Assembly (NCBI GenBank): GCA_963932465.1
Contig: OZ010793.1
Span: forward strand, 255,699,333 to 255,763,332
DNA from: Maratus speciosus
Taxonomy: Eukaryota > Arthropoda > Arachnida > Araneae > Salticidae
Direction of reading: 5' to 3'
DNA length: 64,000 bases
The notes under the pieces were generated by a model. The model was not told the DNA's origin and did no database searches. It saw only the letters and a program-made list of their open reading frames with translations. Shown in pieces: positions 24,251 through 35,453 of this stretch (positions are counted from its first letter, which is position 1; each line of letters opens with the position of its first letter). A program made the translations under genes and the position numbers.

Positions 24251-24989
24251 CTGAAAATAGAAAAAAACAACAACTTGTAAACTCACCAAATGACATGAAA
24301 AAATTGTAAATAGGTATCTTAACTCCAGTAAATAGTACAATAAAACTACAGTTTCAGGAACAACACATGACTCCTTCGTCCAGTGCAACAGAGAGCCAAC
24401 TCTGGCAAAAGTAAAATCAGTTCTGCAATTAAGTTATCAATTCTTTTAAATAAATAATCAAAATAAATATGCAGCACTAAGAAGTAATAAAGTTTAATAA
24501 TATAACTTTTAATAACAAAAGAGGAGCAAAGCAAGGGATATGAAAGATTGGTGGTGAATGAGTACATTTCAATTTAAATTCAAATAAAATCAAATGCATT
24601 TAGTTTTTATTATTTGTATGAAAAAAAAATTAAATTTTATCTACAGACAAATTTTTACTTCAGCTTCAATTTTTACTTCATTCCATTTCATATCATCCAA
24701 CCAAACACAAGAATGAAATCCATGGTCTTGGTCAGATTTTGATAATTTATGTAGTTTTAGTTTTTTCCATCAATATCAATAATATAAAATGACACTTCAA
24801 TATCTCAAGTATCATTTCTACTTGAATACAAGATATGCTTTTTTCCCCTTCAAAATAGAACCCATTTCACTAGGTACATTTAGCAATTGAATACGAAGAC
24901 AACTCACATTTTTTTTTTAAACCATACATGTATAGATTATGTAGTAAAAAATTTAAATCTATGATGCTGATTTTTTTTTTTTTTTTTGC

Positions 24990-25057
24990 AACTCTTTATG
25001 GTGCAACATTAATTGAATGTAAATTTGTTATCACATGATAATGCAGGACAAGTATTA
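24990..25057 (+). repeat. Direct repeat, copy 1 (of two flanking a SINE-like sequence)
   Basis: ttatggtgcaacattaattg and the following 45 bases (through gataatgcaggacaagtatt) recur at 25485-25552. A poly(T) run ends just upstream at 24987. Confidence 0.85.
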
Positions 25058-25069
25058 TTTAAGGAAGCA

Positions 25070-25205
25070 AGTTTGATACTACATCATTTCATCGACCCAG
25101 AAGGGTTGAAAGATTGACCTTGCCCAGTTCGCAGTTTGGAATACAACTTTGACCCTGTAGCATGGTAAAGAGACAAGCTGATGACTATGCTACTATGCTT
25201 CATCG
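25070..25205 (-). repeat. tRNA-derived SINE-like sequence (minus strand)
   Basis: The minus strand has tagcatagtcatcagc (A-box-like) and, 25-30 bases on, agggtcaaagttg (B-box-like). Further downstream comes ctgggtcgatgaaatgat, a tail typical of arthropod tRNA-SINEs. It lies between two direct copies of a 65-bp segment. The B box is diverged, so the assignment is moderate. Confidence 0.5.
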
Positions 25206-25484
25206 GTTTTAAATAAAAACACTTAATTTCACTGCTAAAATATAAGATGCATTTTACATTCCGAGGCACCAAATTCAAGTAAATACAGACAAATTTTTGG
25301 AGAAAAACAATTAAAAATAAACAAAAAAGTTGCATTCATGGCACTTCATAGGTTCTGTATTTAAGTGGCATTGTTTAAGATAAGGAAAATTATTTTGCTC
25401 ATTTTCAACTTATTAAGTAGGAATTTTCATTAAAATGTATACAAAAGGGGTGTAGGCAAAAGAAAAAAATAGCTTGAAAATCAT

Positions 25485-25552
25485 ACTCCTTATGGTGCAA
25501 CATTAATTGAATGTAAATTTGTTATCACAAGATAATGCAGGACAAGTATTAT
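25485..25552 (+). repeat. Direct repeat, copy 2
   Basis: Second copy of 24990-25057, with only a few differences in about 65 bp. Confidence 0.85.
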
Positions 25553-25599
25553 TAAATATTTCTATTTTTTTTCCATAATGCAAATAATTTAAAACAATA

Positions 25600-26834
25600 T
25601 CACCAACAACAAGAACTGATTGGACACCTATAAAAAGAAGCAGAATTGTCATATTGAGGGAAAATGGTCTCTCTTATGCTGAAATTGCAAGACAGGTTGG
25701 TGGATCAGTCACTTTATCTGGCATACAAAAGTTGTGCTTACATTATGAAGAAACTAAATCAGTGATAAATAAGACAAGATCATGCCGAAAAAAATGCAAG
25801 TGCTTCTGACAATAGAAAGAATATGCCTCAAAGATAGAAGAATTTCATCAGATGCTGCTAGATGTGAAATGAATGTAATGGGTATTTCAGTTAGTTCAAG
25901 AACAATAAGGAAAAGATTAGCAGGTTTGGACTGAAAGGTAAAATTCCGAGGAAAATACCATTTTTAAATCTTCAGCAATGCAAGAAACGAGTTCAGTGGG
26001 CAAAAGAACACATTAATTGGTCAGAAAATCAGTGGAAGCAAATAATCTGGAGCGATGAGAGTAAAATATCGCTCTTTGGTAGTGATGGGTGAAAATATGT
26101 GAGACGTAGGGTAGGGGAAGAGCTGTATATTGCATTGAAGCAACTACAAAGAACCCAACAAATGTCATGATTTGGGCTTGTATGTCTGGAAATGGTGTAG
26201 GCCGCATTCAATGATTGATAGCATTTTCAATGCAAAAAAATGCATCAAAACTGCCCTGGAACCAAAATTGATACCTTCCATCAGGGATCTCTTCTCCAAT
26301 AAAGCACCATTTATGTTTCAGTAGAATTCAGCTCCATGCCATATGGCAAAAATATGCAAAGAATGGTTTAAAAATAAAAGCATACAATTATTACCCTGGT
26401 CAGAAAACAGACCTGAGCTGAATCCTATAGAAAATTTGTGGCAACATTTGAAAATTCTTGTACAAAAAAAAGCGGCATCCATCTAATAAAACGCAACTTA
26501 TTGAAGCTATAACTGAATCCTGGCATCATGTGATTAAAAAGGATGAACTCCAAACACTATTCCTCTCAATGAAAAGACGCTGTGAAGCTGTAATAAAAAA
26601 CAAAGGATATGTAACTTTAAAATATAATGAAGATAGATCTTATTTTTTGTAAGTGAAACTTTTTTTGTAATGCAGATATTTTAATTATGTTTTTTTCATT
26701 AAATTCTACATTAAATTTCCTTGAATTGGACATATAAACATTTGTATTTAAGTGAAATTTATTATATTCTTCAACCATACAAAGTTATAAAACATGAAAT
26801 TTTCTTAAAATCTCCACAATTTTGGCCACCACTG
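25600..26834 (+). mobile_element. Tc1-like DD34E relic
   Basis: The right end tggccaccactg followed by TA (26835-26836) is a Tc1-type terminus. No matching left end (cagtggtggcc) is visible upstream, so the 5' end is lost or too diverged. It contains the transposase pseudogene at 25617-26652. Confidence 0.8.
25617..26652 (+). pseudogene. Tc1-type transposase pseudogene (DD34E)
   Basis: The N-terminal paired-like helix-turn-helix is visible as IKRSRIVILRENGLSYAEIA then RQVGGS. After frame disruption near 25800 the catalytic core appears: WSDES (Asp codon 26054-26056), VMIWACMSGNG, then a segment where the second catalytic Asp is Asn (AAT, 26325-26327) next to an in-frame TAG (26322-26324). 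NPIENLW follows, with the Glu codon at 26430-26432. Exactly 34 residues separate positions two and three, the DD34E spacing of Tc1 transposases. The reading continues to KGYVTLKYNEDRSYF and a stop at about 26652. Another stop (TGA) follows the GSDG motif. The copy is inactive. Confidence 0.88.
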
Positions 26835-26935
26835 TACATTCTATTCTTACACAAATCAGTAAACATGTTGTACAGTATCCACAAATTCTTATTCTGCAGC
26901 GATACATCATTTTGTGCATTTTAATTTCCAGGGTG

Positions 26936-27120
26936 ACCCCAAATATTATTACTTTTCTTTGAATTTTGTTGACCCCCCTAATTGTCCTCCTTATCAAATC
27001 GACGTTGATAAATATGAGATCAAACATAATCTTTATAATCCTGAAGTTCCAGAAGAATCCAACAAGTATATTTTAAAATATTCAACAAAATATCTAAAAT
27101 TGAAAGTGTCCAGTGATTAA
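26936..27120 (+). CDS. Possible terminal exon of an unidentified plus-strand gene
   Basis: After a good acceptor (cattttaatttccag) an open frame of about 61 residues starts GDPKYYYFSLNFVDPPNCPP and ends KLKVSSD with a stop at 27118-27120. It has balanced, non-repetitive composition and higher GC than its surroundings, unlike other short frames here. I do not recognise the family. An acidic/aromatic stretch followed by IDVDKYEI..NLYNPE loosely recalls the C-terminal part of sulfatases, but this is weak. No upstream plus-strand exon was found. It would be nested inside the minus-strand intron of the TAB-like gene, or be a relic. Confidence 0.35.
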
Positions 27121-28149
27121 TGGCTATATATTGTATATTATTTCAGTTGTCAACATCCCTTTTCTATGCATTTATAGAATGCACAACAATGAATGAGGTA
27201 TCATTTTCACAAAGTTTTTGAACCGGCTTCTGACGTAGTACACTCACATTTCATTAAAATATATCTTTTGATTAAAATTGCAGTTAATTAAAAATTAAGT
27301 CAGCATTATTCTCATAAATGAAATGAAAGGTTTTTCTTAAATAAATGTTGCCACAAAAATAAAATACTGCATTATATCATGCTCAGCAATGACACAAAAA
27401 CGATAAAAAGATGTCAATGCAAGGGTTTATTTTATATTTATTATTAAAAAGTAAAAGTAAAATTGAAATGTTTAGAAAAAAAAGACACCATGGATCAATC
27501 GAAGCAGTGGTATTTCACGTATAGCTTAAAAGGTATGCTTTGTTATACCAGATTAAATTGTATTTTAAATGCGTTAAATTTATTTCTATTTGTTCGATAT
27601 TTTCCTCTGAGTGGATGATGTCAGCTTCTAATGCAGTTAAAATATGATTGTTAATTTTTTTTTTTTCTCGAGTGTGCCTTTTGCTATCTTCGATTAGTTT
27701 TTACTGGAATTAATGAAATGATATTCTGGATTCTGGATATTTTATCCTTAAATTTCCTTTAGAAGTTTAAACCTGCAATTAAAAAATATTAGATATTGTT
27801 AAAAATATTGTACTGTGGATCCACTGGTCATGGTATTATATGATAACATACATGTATATACAAATTTTCGTGAAAATAAAAAAATTTTAAAAAATTGATT
27901 TAAAGTTTTTAAGCAGCTTCAAAAAAATGAGAAGGTTCTCAATTCAACACTTTTTTTTTTTTTTTACAAATGTTCACTGATTACTCCAAAACTACGTGAC
28001 CGATTCATGTGATTTATTTTTTTTTATTGAAAGAGCCTCAAATTAATATAACTCAATACCTCAATTAATCCCATTTAAATATCATCAAAATTGGTTCAGT
28101 ACTTTTTTCAGAAATACAACAAAATAAATAAATATTTCACTGCAGTTAG

Positions 28150-28197
<48 letters not shown>

Positions 28198-29102
28198 GGG
28201 GCTGGGGTGGTAATTTAAATATGATCATTAAACTATTTTTTCTTTATCTCCATCTTTTGTATGTATTTTAGTGAAAATTCCAATTTAATATGATGAAAAT
28301 GAGCAAAATTATGATCTCTCCTCCTCCTGAAACAATACCTTATAAATACAAAGCCTTCAAAGTACTATTTATACAACTTTTCTGTTTATTTAAAGATTTT
28401 TTTTTCCTCTCAAAAAGTATTCAAATTATTCAAGTGCCCTTTTATATTATTAATAAAAATGATAAATGCTACAAAAATTTTCATCAAAATCTGATATCAT
28501 GGATTTCATGATCCGGATGAAGTGAGAGGGAATGATTCAGTAATAAACAGTTCTATACTGCATTGGATAAAGAGAGACAATAATTGTTTCCAAAATTGTA
28601 ATTGTATTTTTGCACATTTAGCTTAACTTCATTCATATATGTAAAGATGGAATGTGCTAGAATTTTAGAAATCGCTTTCAATTGTGAGTTCCTAGTTACA
28701 ATAAAATATTTTGGAATTCCAAAAATTATCAATTAATACATTAATTAAATTAAATTATGATTATATACTGAAAAAACAATTTAGAAATTCTAGATAATTT
28801 AAATAATTTTCAGACATTAATTTTGTTTAAATCTATTACTACAAGATACAACAATACTTGATTGTTACAAAAATATAAAGTAACATTTGCAGTAATTTAA
28901 AAATGCTTTTTCTCTTGCCCTGTTGTTATATTTAAAAAAATAAACTGAGTATTTTTAGGAAGATTTCGTAAGAAATACTACCTATTGCAGTTGTTACCAT
29001 GGTGTGACTTTTGAAAAATTCCTTCATAACTTTTCATTATATGATCCCAGGAACCCAAAACCACACCCAACAAAAAAGTTTATATATATATATATATATA
29101 TA
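27121..29102. other. AT-rich intronic stretch
   Basis: No gene seen. Contains a long poly(T) run at 28151-28195 and a TA microsatellite at about 29080-29104 just before the long-TIR element. Confidence 0.5.
28151..28195. repeat. Poly(T) tract of about 45 bases
   Basis: An uninterrupted T run followed by aggggg. It could be the tail of a minus-strand retroposon. The neighbouring sequence is not recognised. Confidence 0.85.
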
Positions 29103-29291
29103 TACAGTGTGTCCACGTAAAACCTGAAAGACCTTTATTTTTGCAACTGTTGGTCCTAGATGCATACTTCCAATTACAAAAATGGTTTAAATAAGGTAAA
29201 GAATTATTTTTAAAGTGATTTGGGTCAATAAAAACATTTATTAAAAAATTACGAAATTTAAATTTTTATACGGTCTCTCAGTCCTATAAGT

Positions 29292-29584
29292 CCCAGTAGC
29301 AGAAATTTCTCCAAGTGTCTGCAACAGATAATTCAGGGGCAAAAAATAATCTGCAGGTAAAATATTTTTATAAATGAAGCGTTAATTAATCAAACAATCA
29401 CTTACCTGTAGAGTTTTTAGGCATTTTATAAATTTTTATTAATAATAGTCTTAGCTTTTTGTATTAAGTAATAAAGAGCTAAACATAATATGAAGCAAAA
29501 TAAAAGTTCGATGAAAAAGAATCTGCAAAAGAGAAAAGAAAATCTGCAACGCCCGTCTCCCGTCTCGAACTTTCTGCTACCGGG
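29292..29584. mobile_element. 293-bp element with 8-bp TSD
   Basis: Ends cccagtagcagaaattt and (reverse complement) cccggtagcagaaagtt, flanked by identical ctataagt (29284-29291 and 29585-29592). It lies within the left arm of long-TIR copy 2, and removing it restores the block tcctataagtgatatttagt seen in related copies. No coding content. Superfamily uncertain because the ends do not start CA. Confidence 0.88.
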
Positions 29585-30229
29585 CTATAAGTGATATTTA
29601 GTAAAAATGTACTGTGACACTAACAAGTAAGGCAAAAAAAGTCCCATTCATCTAACATTAAAATTGACCGAGTTATGAAACTTTGAAATTCATGACTTAT
29701 ACCACTTTTTTGCATATCAAAACAGATGATTGCAGCCATGCTTTCAGGGGTCGTATATACAGTACTTAAACTTATTTCAAGGTATCTGCACTTTGAAAGA
29801 AATTGTACAACTATTACGATTGATTTAAGTTTCAGATTAGTTTAAAAAATTGTATTTTAACATATGTTTTATTTTGTAAGGATTTGAGGCTATGATTTCT
29901 TTTAATGAAAATTATGTTATTTTCATAAGGTTTTATTCAACTTACAACGATCGTCTTTCCAGTTTAAAAATTGTACTCAAACTTTAACTCACATTCAAAT
30001 GTCTGAACGAAGTTAAATTTTGCATACTAACTTAAATCCGATGACAATGTAATATTATGATTTTCGACGCTTACCATCTTATACTTACTTATATTAGAGG
30101 ATAACACAAAAAATAGATAGATAACTGTTGGATAGATTACCGTTAACAAGTTTAAGAAAGAGTTTTAGATTAGATAACATAAACCTGCGATGGTTGTGTT
30201 TTTTAACTTTTATAATTACTTTTTATGTA

Positions 30230-31429
30230 CAGTCACCTCTTACTTACGCGCCTCTCATTTATACGTGTCTCTCAGTTATACGCGATTTTCGTAAGGTCTC
30301 CCGTCACGAGAAATAGGAAAATAATACTGTAGATTTCTCGCTTATAAGCGCCACTTTGAATTGTCCCTCTCAGTTATACGCGGAAATAGCAGACTATTTT
30401 TAGACTTTTTGAAGGAATTTGATATGAAGATGGCAAAAAAAAAAAAAAAAAAAAAAAAGTCCTGCTACTTATGGATCAGTGTCCCGCCCATCCTTCATAT
30501 CTACCATTGTTGACACATACAGGAATTATATTTTCCCCTGGACATTGTACTAGCAGGCTCCAGCCATTAGATCTATTTATAATAAGGTCAGTTAAAGCGC
30601 AGTATAGGAAAGATTTGGTGCGAAGAAAGTTTATATCCCAGAGCAGAAAAAGGAATTCAAGAAAATTTGGATTCTGGATGCTATGCATATGTTCGTTTCC
30701 TCTTGAAATAACGTAACAGTCACAATAAATTCTAACTGCATTAGAAAAGCGAATTTTGTTCATTCAAATGATGCTGAAGCTATTCCATTACAGTAAAATG
30801 AAAACAACAACAATGATTTTAAAATAGACGAAGAAGAATGGAACTGCATAAGCCAAGATTCTCTTTCTTTTCAAGATTTCGTCAATGTTGATATTAACGG
30901 CAATAAGAGATATCGAAACTGTTTTTGGTGACATGACAGCTGAAAAAGAAGGAGAATATGATGATAATGATGAAACTGATATTGTAACTGTCCCATCTTA
31001 TGCTACTGCTTTACGAGTCCTCGATGCTTTGAGATGTTACCTTCAATATGCTGATGTAGCATCAAGTTACAATGATGCACTTTAATGCATTAGCAAAGGT
31101 CGTTGTACAAACGCGCTTAAGCAAAAACAAACTAGCATCGATGACTTCTTAAAAGAGGATTAATTGGCATATCTTCTTCTATGTAAAATTAAATTTTACG
31201 TTTATTGTATTTTTTAAACTAAATTTTATAGGGAAAGTGTAAGGATTTTAAGTACACTATACTAATATTATACCACTTTTATTTTATAAAATGCTATTAC
31301 TCATAATTCTTATATTTCAAAATGTTTTTTTCCCATAATGCGTATAAAGAATTACTACATACAACATCCTTTCAGTTATGCGCGATTTTAAATCAATCCC
31401 TTCAAATGCGTATAAGTGAGAGGGGACTG
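30230..31429 (+). mobile_element. Tigger relic, TIR family B, nested in long-TIR element
   Basis: Ends cagtcacctcttacttacgc and (reverse complement) cagtcccctctcacttatac, flanked by TA (30228-30229 and 31430-31431). Long-TIR copy 1 has the uninterrupted sequence ctttttatgtattttttact near 20848-20870, the empty site. The interior keeps the second half of a Tigger transposase plus a poly(A) run at 30437-30459. Confidence 0.93.
30462..31165 (+). pseudogene. Tigger transposase, 3' half (DDE domain end and acidic tail)
   Basis: Begins in the DDE domain at LLMDQCPAHP (second catalytic Asp), then IIFSPGHCTSRLQPLDLFII and KAQYRK, the TS.LQPLD...I...K..YR block of Tigger/jerky transposases. After stops it resumes with SFQDFVNVD, an acidic stretch (EKEGEYDDNDETDIVTVPSY), then ALRVLDALRCYLQ and KQTSIDDFL, the usual C-terminal tail. 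The N-terminal CENP-B-type DNA-binding half and the first catalytic Asp are deleted, and several frameshifts and stops interrupt it. It is enclosed by the TIRs at 30230 and 31429. Confidence 0.85.
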
Positions 31430-32397
31430 TATTTTTTAACACTGAATAAAAAAATTACCTTCGCTTTTAACCATCATGTCAGGATTTTTCGCAAATCGTA
31501 AATTTCAAGGTTAAAAAATTGCGAAAAATCTTATACTATAAAATAGATGTAAGACTTTTTTATTCAGTTTAATTTTATTTAATTCAATAATTTATTCAAT
31601 TTTTTTGGATTATACTGGGTTTCTTACAGCTAAACAGCTCAGGGATCCGATGAGGTTGGGAGGGGAAGGGGGATCAATTTTAATTTTGAGCTTTTTAACT
31701 TTGAAATTTGTGATTTGAGAAAAATCCTGACGTGATGGTTTAAAATGAAGGTCATTTTTTGATTCAGCGCTAAAAAATACATCAGAATCAATTTTCAAAA
31801 ACTAAAAAACATGGCACAACCCAAAATTTGAAAGACAATGTAATCTAACAGCATTTAAAAATATGTATATTTTGTAAAGAATTGAGGCTGTTGTTTTTCA
31901 TCCTTTTATTTAACAAAAATTATGTTATTTTAATCCTCTTATATGTTCGGTACAAATTATTTATTTTGCAGTAATATGTCAGAATGATTAAAGATTTCAA
32001 ATTTATACTGCAATGCTAATTTTACTCTCAACCATTTCTTTGATATATCTGACAAAATTATATTTCTATTAAATTTATGAATGACCCCTAATTTGCAGCA
32101 AAAAATATGCTTCAACTTTAAACAGCTATTACTCGGTCAATTTTAATCCTAGAATAACAGGACTTTTTTCTCTTACTTGTCAGTGTAACAGGAAATTTTT
32201 ACTAAATATAACTTATAGGACCAAGGACCGTATAAAAATTTAGATTCTGTAATTCTTCACTAAATTGTTTTTTCGCTTCAAACTTTTTTTCATCTTAACC
32301 CTGCACCTAATTTTGACCACTTTCGTAATTGGAAGTATGTATCTAGGACCAACGGTTGCGAAAATAAAGGTCGGTCAGGTTATACGTGAACACCCTG

Positions 32398-33560
32398 TAT
32401 ATGTATGTATGTACTAAATTTTGCATGCAAGATAAAAGTCACAATTATTCATGGATCATCTTCAAACTCGCCAAACACATTGAGATGGCTAATTTCTCGG
32501 CGGGGATTGCAAATGAAAAAAATCGGCCCAAGGCAGTAGAAATGGGGGAGGGTTAAAAATTTTGAATACCTCCTTAACATGATTCTGATAAAATCAGCTC
32601 TTACAGAAAAATGACAGGAAAATTAAATTTTTCATTATAGCAGTTGCCAACAATTAAAAAAAACCACAATAAAATTCTTACCACAACAATTACTTTTCTA
32701 TTTGCAAGATTTCCACGTGAAAAATAAAAATCTATATACATATTACACTATCGTATCTCCATACATATAAGGGGGGAGGGAACCTGTTCTATCGCGAACT
32801 TGTCGATATCTCTACTATTTCACCAAATTCCCATAGACTTCCATTGTAAACCAATAGGGTTTATTTGCTTACAGAAAATCAACAAATTGAAATATTTTAA
32901 TGCAGCAAAAACTAATATTGATACTACTTGGTTATCCCATCGACCAAAAATCTATCGCCAAACTATAAGATTAAATTCCAATAATGGTTGATCGTAAATG
33001 TCACATTCACTTGACTTTAAGCAAATTACACATGTTTACGTCAAGTGATTTTTATTTCGACATTTTATTTGTATTTTTATTAATGTTATGCTAATTTATT
33101 TGTTCTTTGGTTATTTAAAATAAAAATTTAACTTTTAACTTCAAAATCTACCTGCGCCTGTAGGCCGAGCCGGCAGGGATTTTTTTTATAACAATTCATT
33201 TTGAACATTTAACATATGGTTTTTACAACATGAATTTTAAATTCATCCTATTTCTGTTTTTAAACAAACACTAATAAAAGTGTGTTTTTACTTTTATTAC
33301 TAATATGGAGTAAAAAGATCTCTTCTACATTATCTTGTGTTGATTTTTATCTATAGTAAAACATACAATTAAACTGAATTTTGTAATTTATGAACAAATT
33401 AAAACATTAAGCACTAATAAGATTCTTATGTCATAATTAATATGATCAATTTCAACTCTTGTACCAAATACATACCAATGCAAACTTGAACAATAAAGAC
33501 ATTTATAATACTTTATTAATATGCATATTAAAGCTATACTTTTATCATGGTTCATACACT
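32398..33560. other. Intronic stretch with a partial MITE copy
   Basis: Mostly AT-rich and non-coding. About 32930-33130 (ggttatcccatcgacc, cgtcaagtgatttttatttcg, taatgttatgctaatttatt) matches one half of the MITE at 13699-13982, partly in inverted order. Confidence 0.6.
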
Positions 33561-34183
33561 CGAGAACAAATAAAATTCAAGCACTTTTCAAGCACTATTC
33601 CAGCACTTTTCAAGGACTGCTTAGATACATGCATGAAAAAAGGCGTAGAATAACACATAAGGAAAATAGTCAGCACACTAATTATCTATTTCAAAGAAAT
33701 CTTATCAAATCTTTTAATTTTTATAAAAAGCCTTTTAAAGACATATTACCAGAGAATTTTTAAAGAATAATATGTTTTAATTTAGTAAGATACCATGGAA
33801 AGAAATTTCATATATAATAAAAATTAAGAAAACAGAGCTTCATTTTTTTTTTCTTTCAGTGCAAAAAAAAAAATAAAAGATATGGTATCACTACAAGAGT
33901 AAAAGGAGTATTTCAAGAAATTCGAGATTTCCTTCTGCACATAATTGACAGAAGTCACAATTTTTTTTATGTCAACTACAGATTTAATTCATGATTTTAT
34001 TCTGTAACCAATTGACAAAGCCCATTTTTTCTGCGACAAATGGAAAAAATTCATCATTTTTTTTTTAGATTGAAGAAACTTGCAAATTTTATCAATGATC
34101 GTTTGACGAAATTTGCGATTTTTTCCCTTATGTAATTGGGGAATTCTTTCTTTCTTTCTTTATTTATTTTTAGTTAGCGATAG
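33561..34183. repeat. Left flank of the hairpin-array region
   Basis: Holds caagcacttttcaag words (33580-33620), which recur as ttccagcacttttcattcc at 37005-37100 on the other side of the arrays. These may be the two ends of one outer element of about 3.5 kb. Array-like gacgaaatttgcg units begin near 34100. Confidence 0.45.
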
Positions 34184-35447
34184 CAGACCTGCCAACCTTT
34201 GAAACTGAGAAATCGTAGCACACAAAATTTAAATTAATCTGGAGGTTGGTTGGTTGGTTTTTCGTGTTACACAGACATCTTTTGACATTTGTAAAAGGAA
34301 TAAGGTTTCAGTCTTTCAACTCAATATAGTAAATATTTTCCTTTGAAAATTTTCATACGATTTTTAGAGTTTCTTTTCGTTTCTCAGCGTTTTTTTTTTT
34401 TTTTTTTTTTTACATTTGTAAAAGGAGCCTGGTTCCAATTTTTTAGCCCAGTGCAGTAAATTTCGACGAAAATAGGAATTTTTTCCTGCGATCATTTCAG
34501 GATATTCACAATTTTTCCGCAATCGTAAGTCACATTTTTCTATCATGATTCTTTGTTGAAATCCGCACTTTTTACCATGAACTTTTGACGAAATTCGTAT
34601 TTTTTACCACGATCCTTTGTCGAATTTTGCGTTTTTTCCGCGATCCTTTTGACGAAATAAGTGTTTTCTTTCTGCGATCTTTCGGTGAAAATTTGCGTTT
34701 TCTTACTCATCTTTCGATGAAATTTGGATTTTTTTACTGATCTTTTGACGAAATTAGATTTTCTTTCTGCGATATTTTGACAAAAATCACATCATTGAAA
34801 CACAAAATCTCAAATCTTCCGGAGGGGACATTCCCCCCCCCGGGCCATCACCTGAAATCAATACTACTTTTTACCACAATCCTTTGACGAAATTTATTTT
34901 CTTCTGCGACCAGTTGACGAAATTGATTTTTTTTATACGGTCATTTGTCGATATTCGCGGTAGTTTATCGCAAATCGTGCGATTTTGCACACTATTTCAA
35001 ACCTTGCCCCTCAAAGAACCCCGCCACCCCTCCTCCTTTCCAGAAATTCTTAAAATGGCACCTTGTTTCTAAGGAAGCGAATTCCTGTATAAATATTTAC
35101 AGAAACACGATTCACTCGTGGTTAATATACATAAAGAGAGTGTTTTATGTTAAGAAGTTTGTTTTGCAGCCCAGATTTTTTTTTTTTCCATGAGCATTTT
35201 TTAATGTCCGAATTTTCGGACTAATGGCCAATTTTTTAAAACTTTCGGAAATGAATACTTTGAAATTTTGGAAATTTCGCAACAGAATCACTCCTGAAAA
35301 ATATGATGTAAAAATCGCAACTAGAAACAAAAATTGAGTTTGTGTTTTTTGCAAAAAATCGTAGTTTAAGACAGATTTTCGTAGCATCGTAGTTGATAGG
35401 TCCAAATCGTAGCAACTACGATTTTTTCGTAGCAGTTGGCAGGTCTG
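34184..35447. mobile_element. hAT6-like element (6-bp TSD) with internal hairpin array
   Basis: Ends cagacctgccaacctttg and (reverse complement) cagacctgccaactgctac, flanked by identical cgatag (34178-34183 and 35448-35453). Six-base duplications are known for a subset of hAT elements. The interior at 34540-34960 contains gacgaaatttgcg-type units like those of the host array. No transposase. Stop-free frames here are artefacts. Confidence 0.88.
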
Positions 35448-35453
35448 CGATAG

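Larger units (their letters stand above)
29105..32397. mobile_element. Long-TIR element, copy 2, carrying two nested elements
   Basis: Ends cagtgtgtccacgtaaaacc and (reverse complement) cagggtgttcacgtataacc, flanked by TA (29103-29104 and 32398-32399). Both arms share gaccgtataaaaattta-type, tccaattac/gtaattgga and ctcggtcaattttaat blocks with copy 1 (20159-22415). Nested inside are a 293-bp element (29292-29584) and a Tigger relic (30230-31429). No own transposase. Confidence 0.88.
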
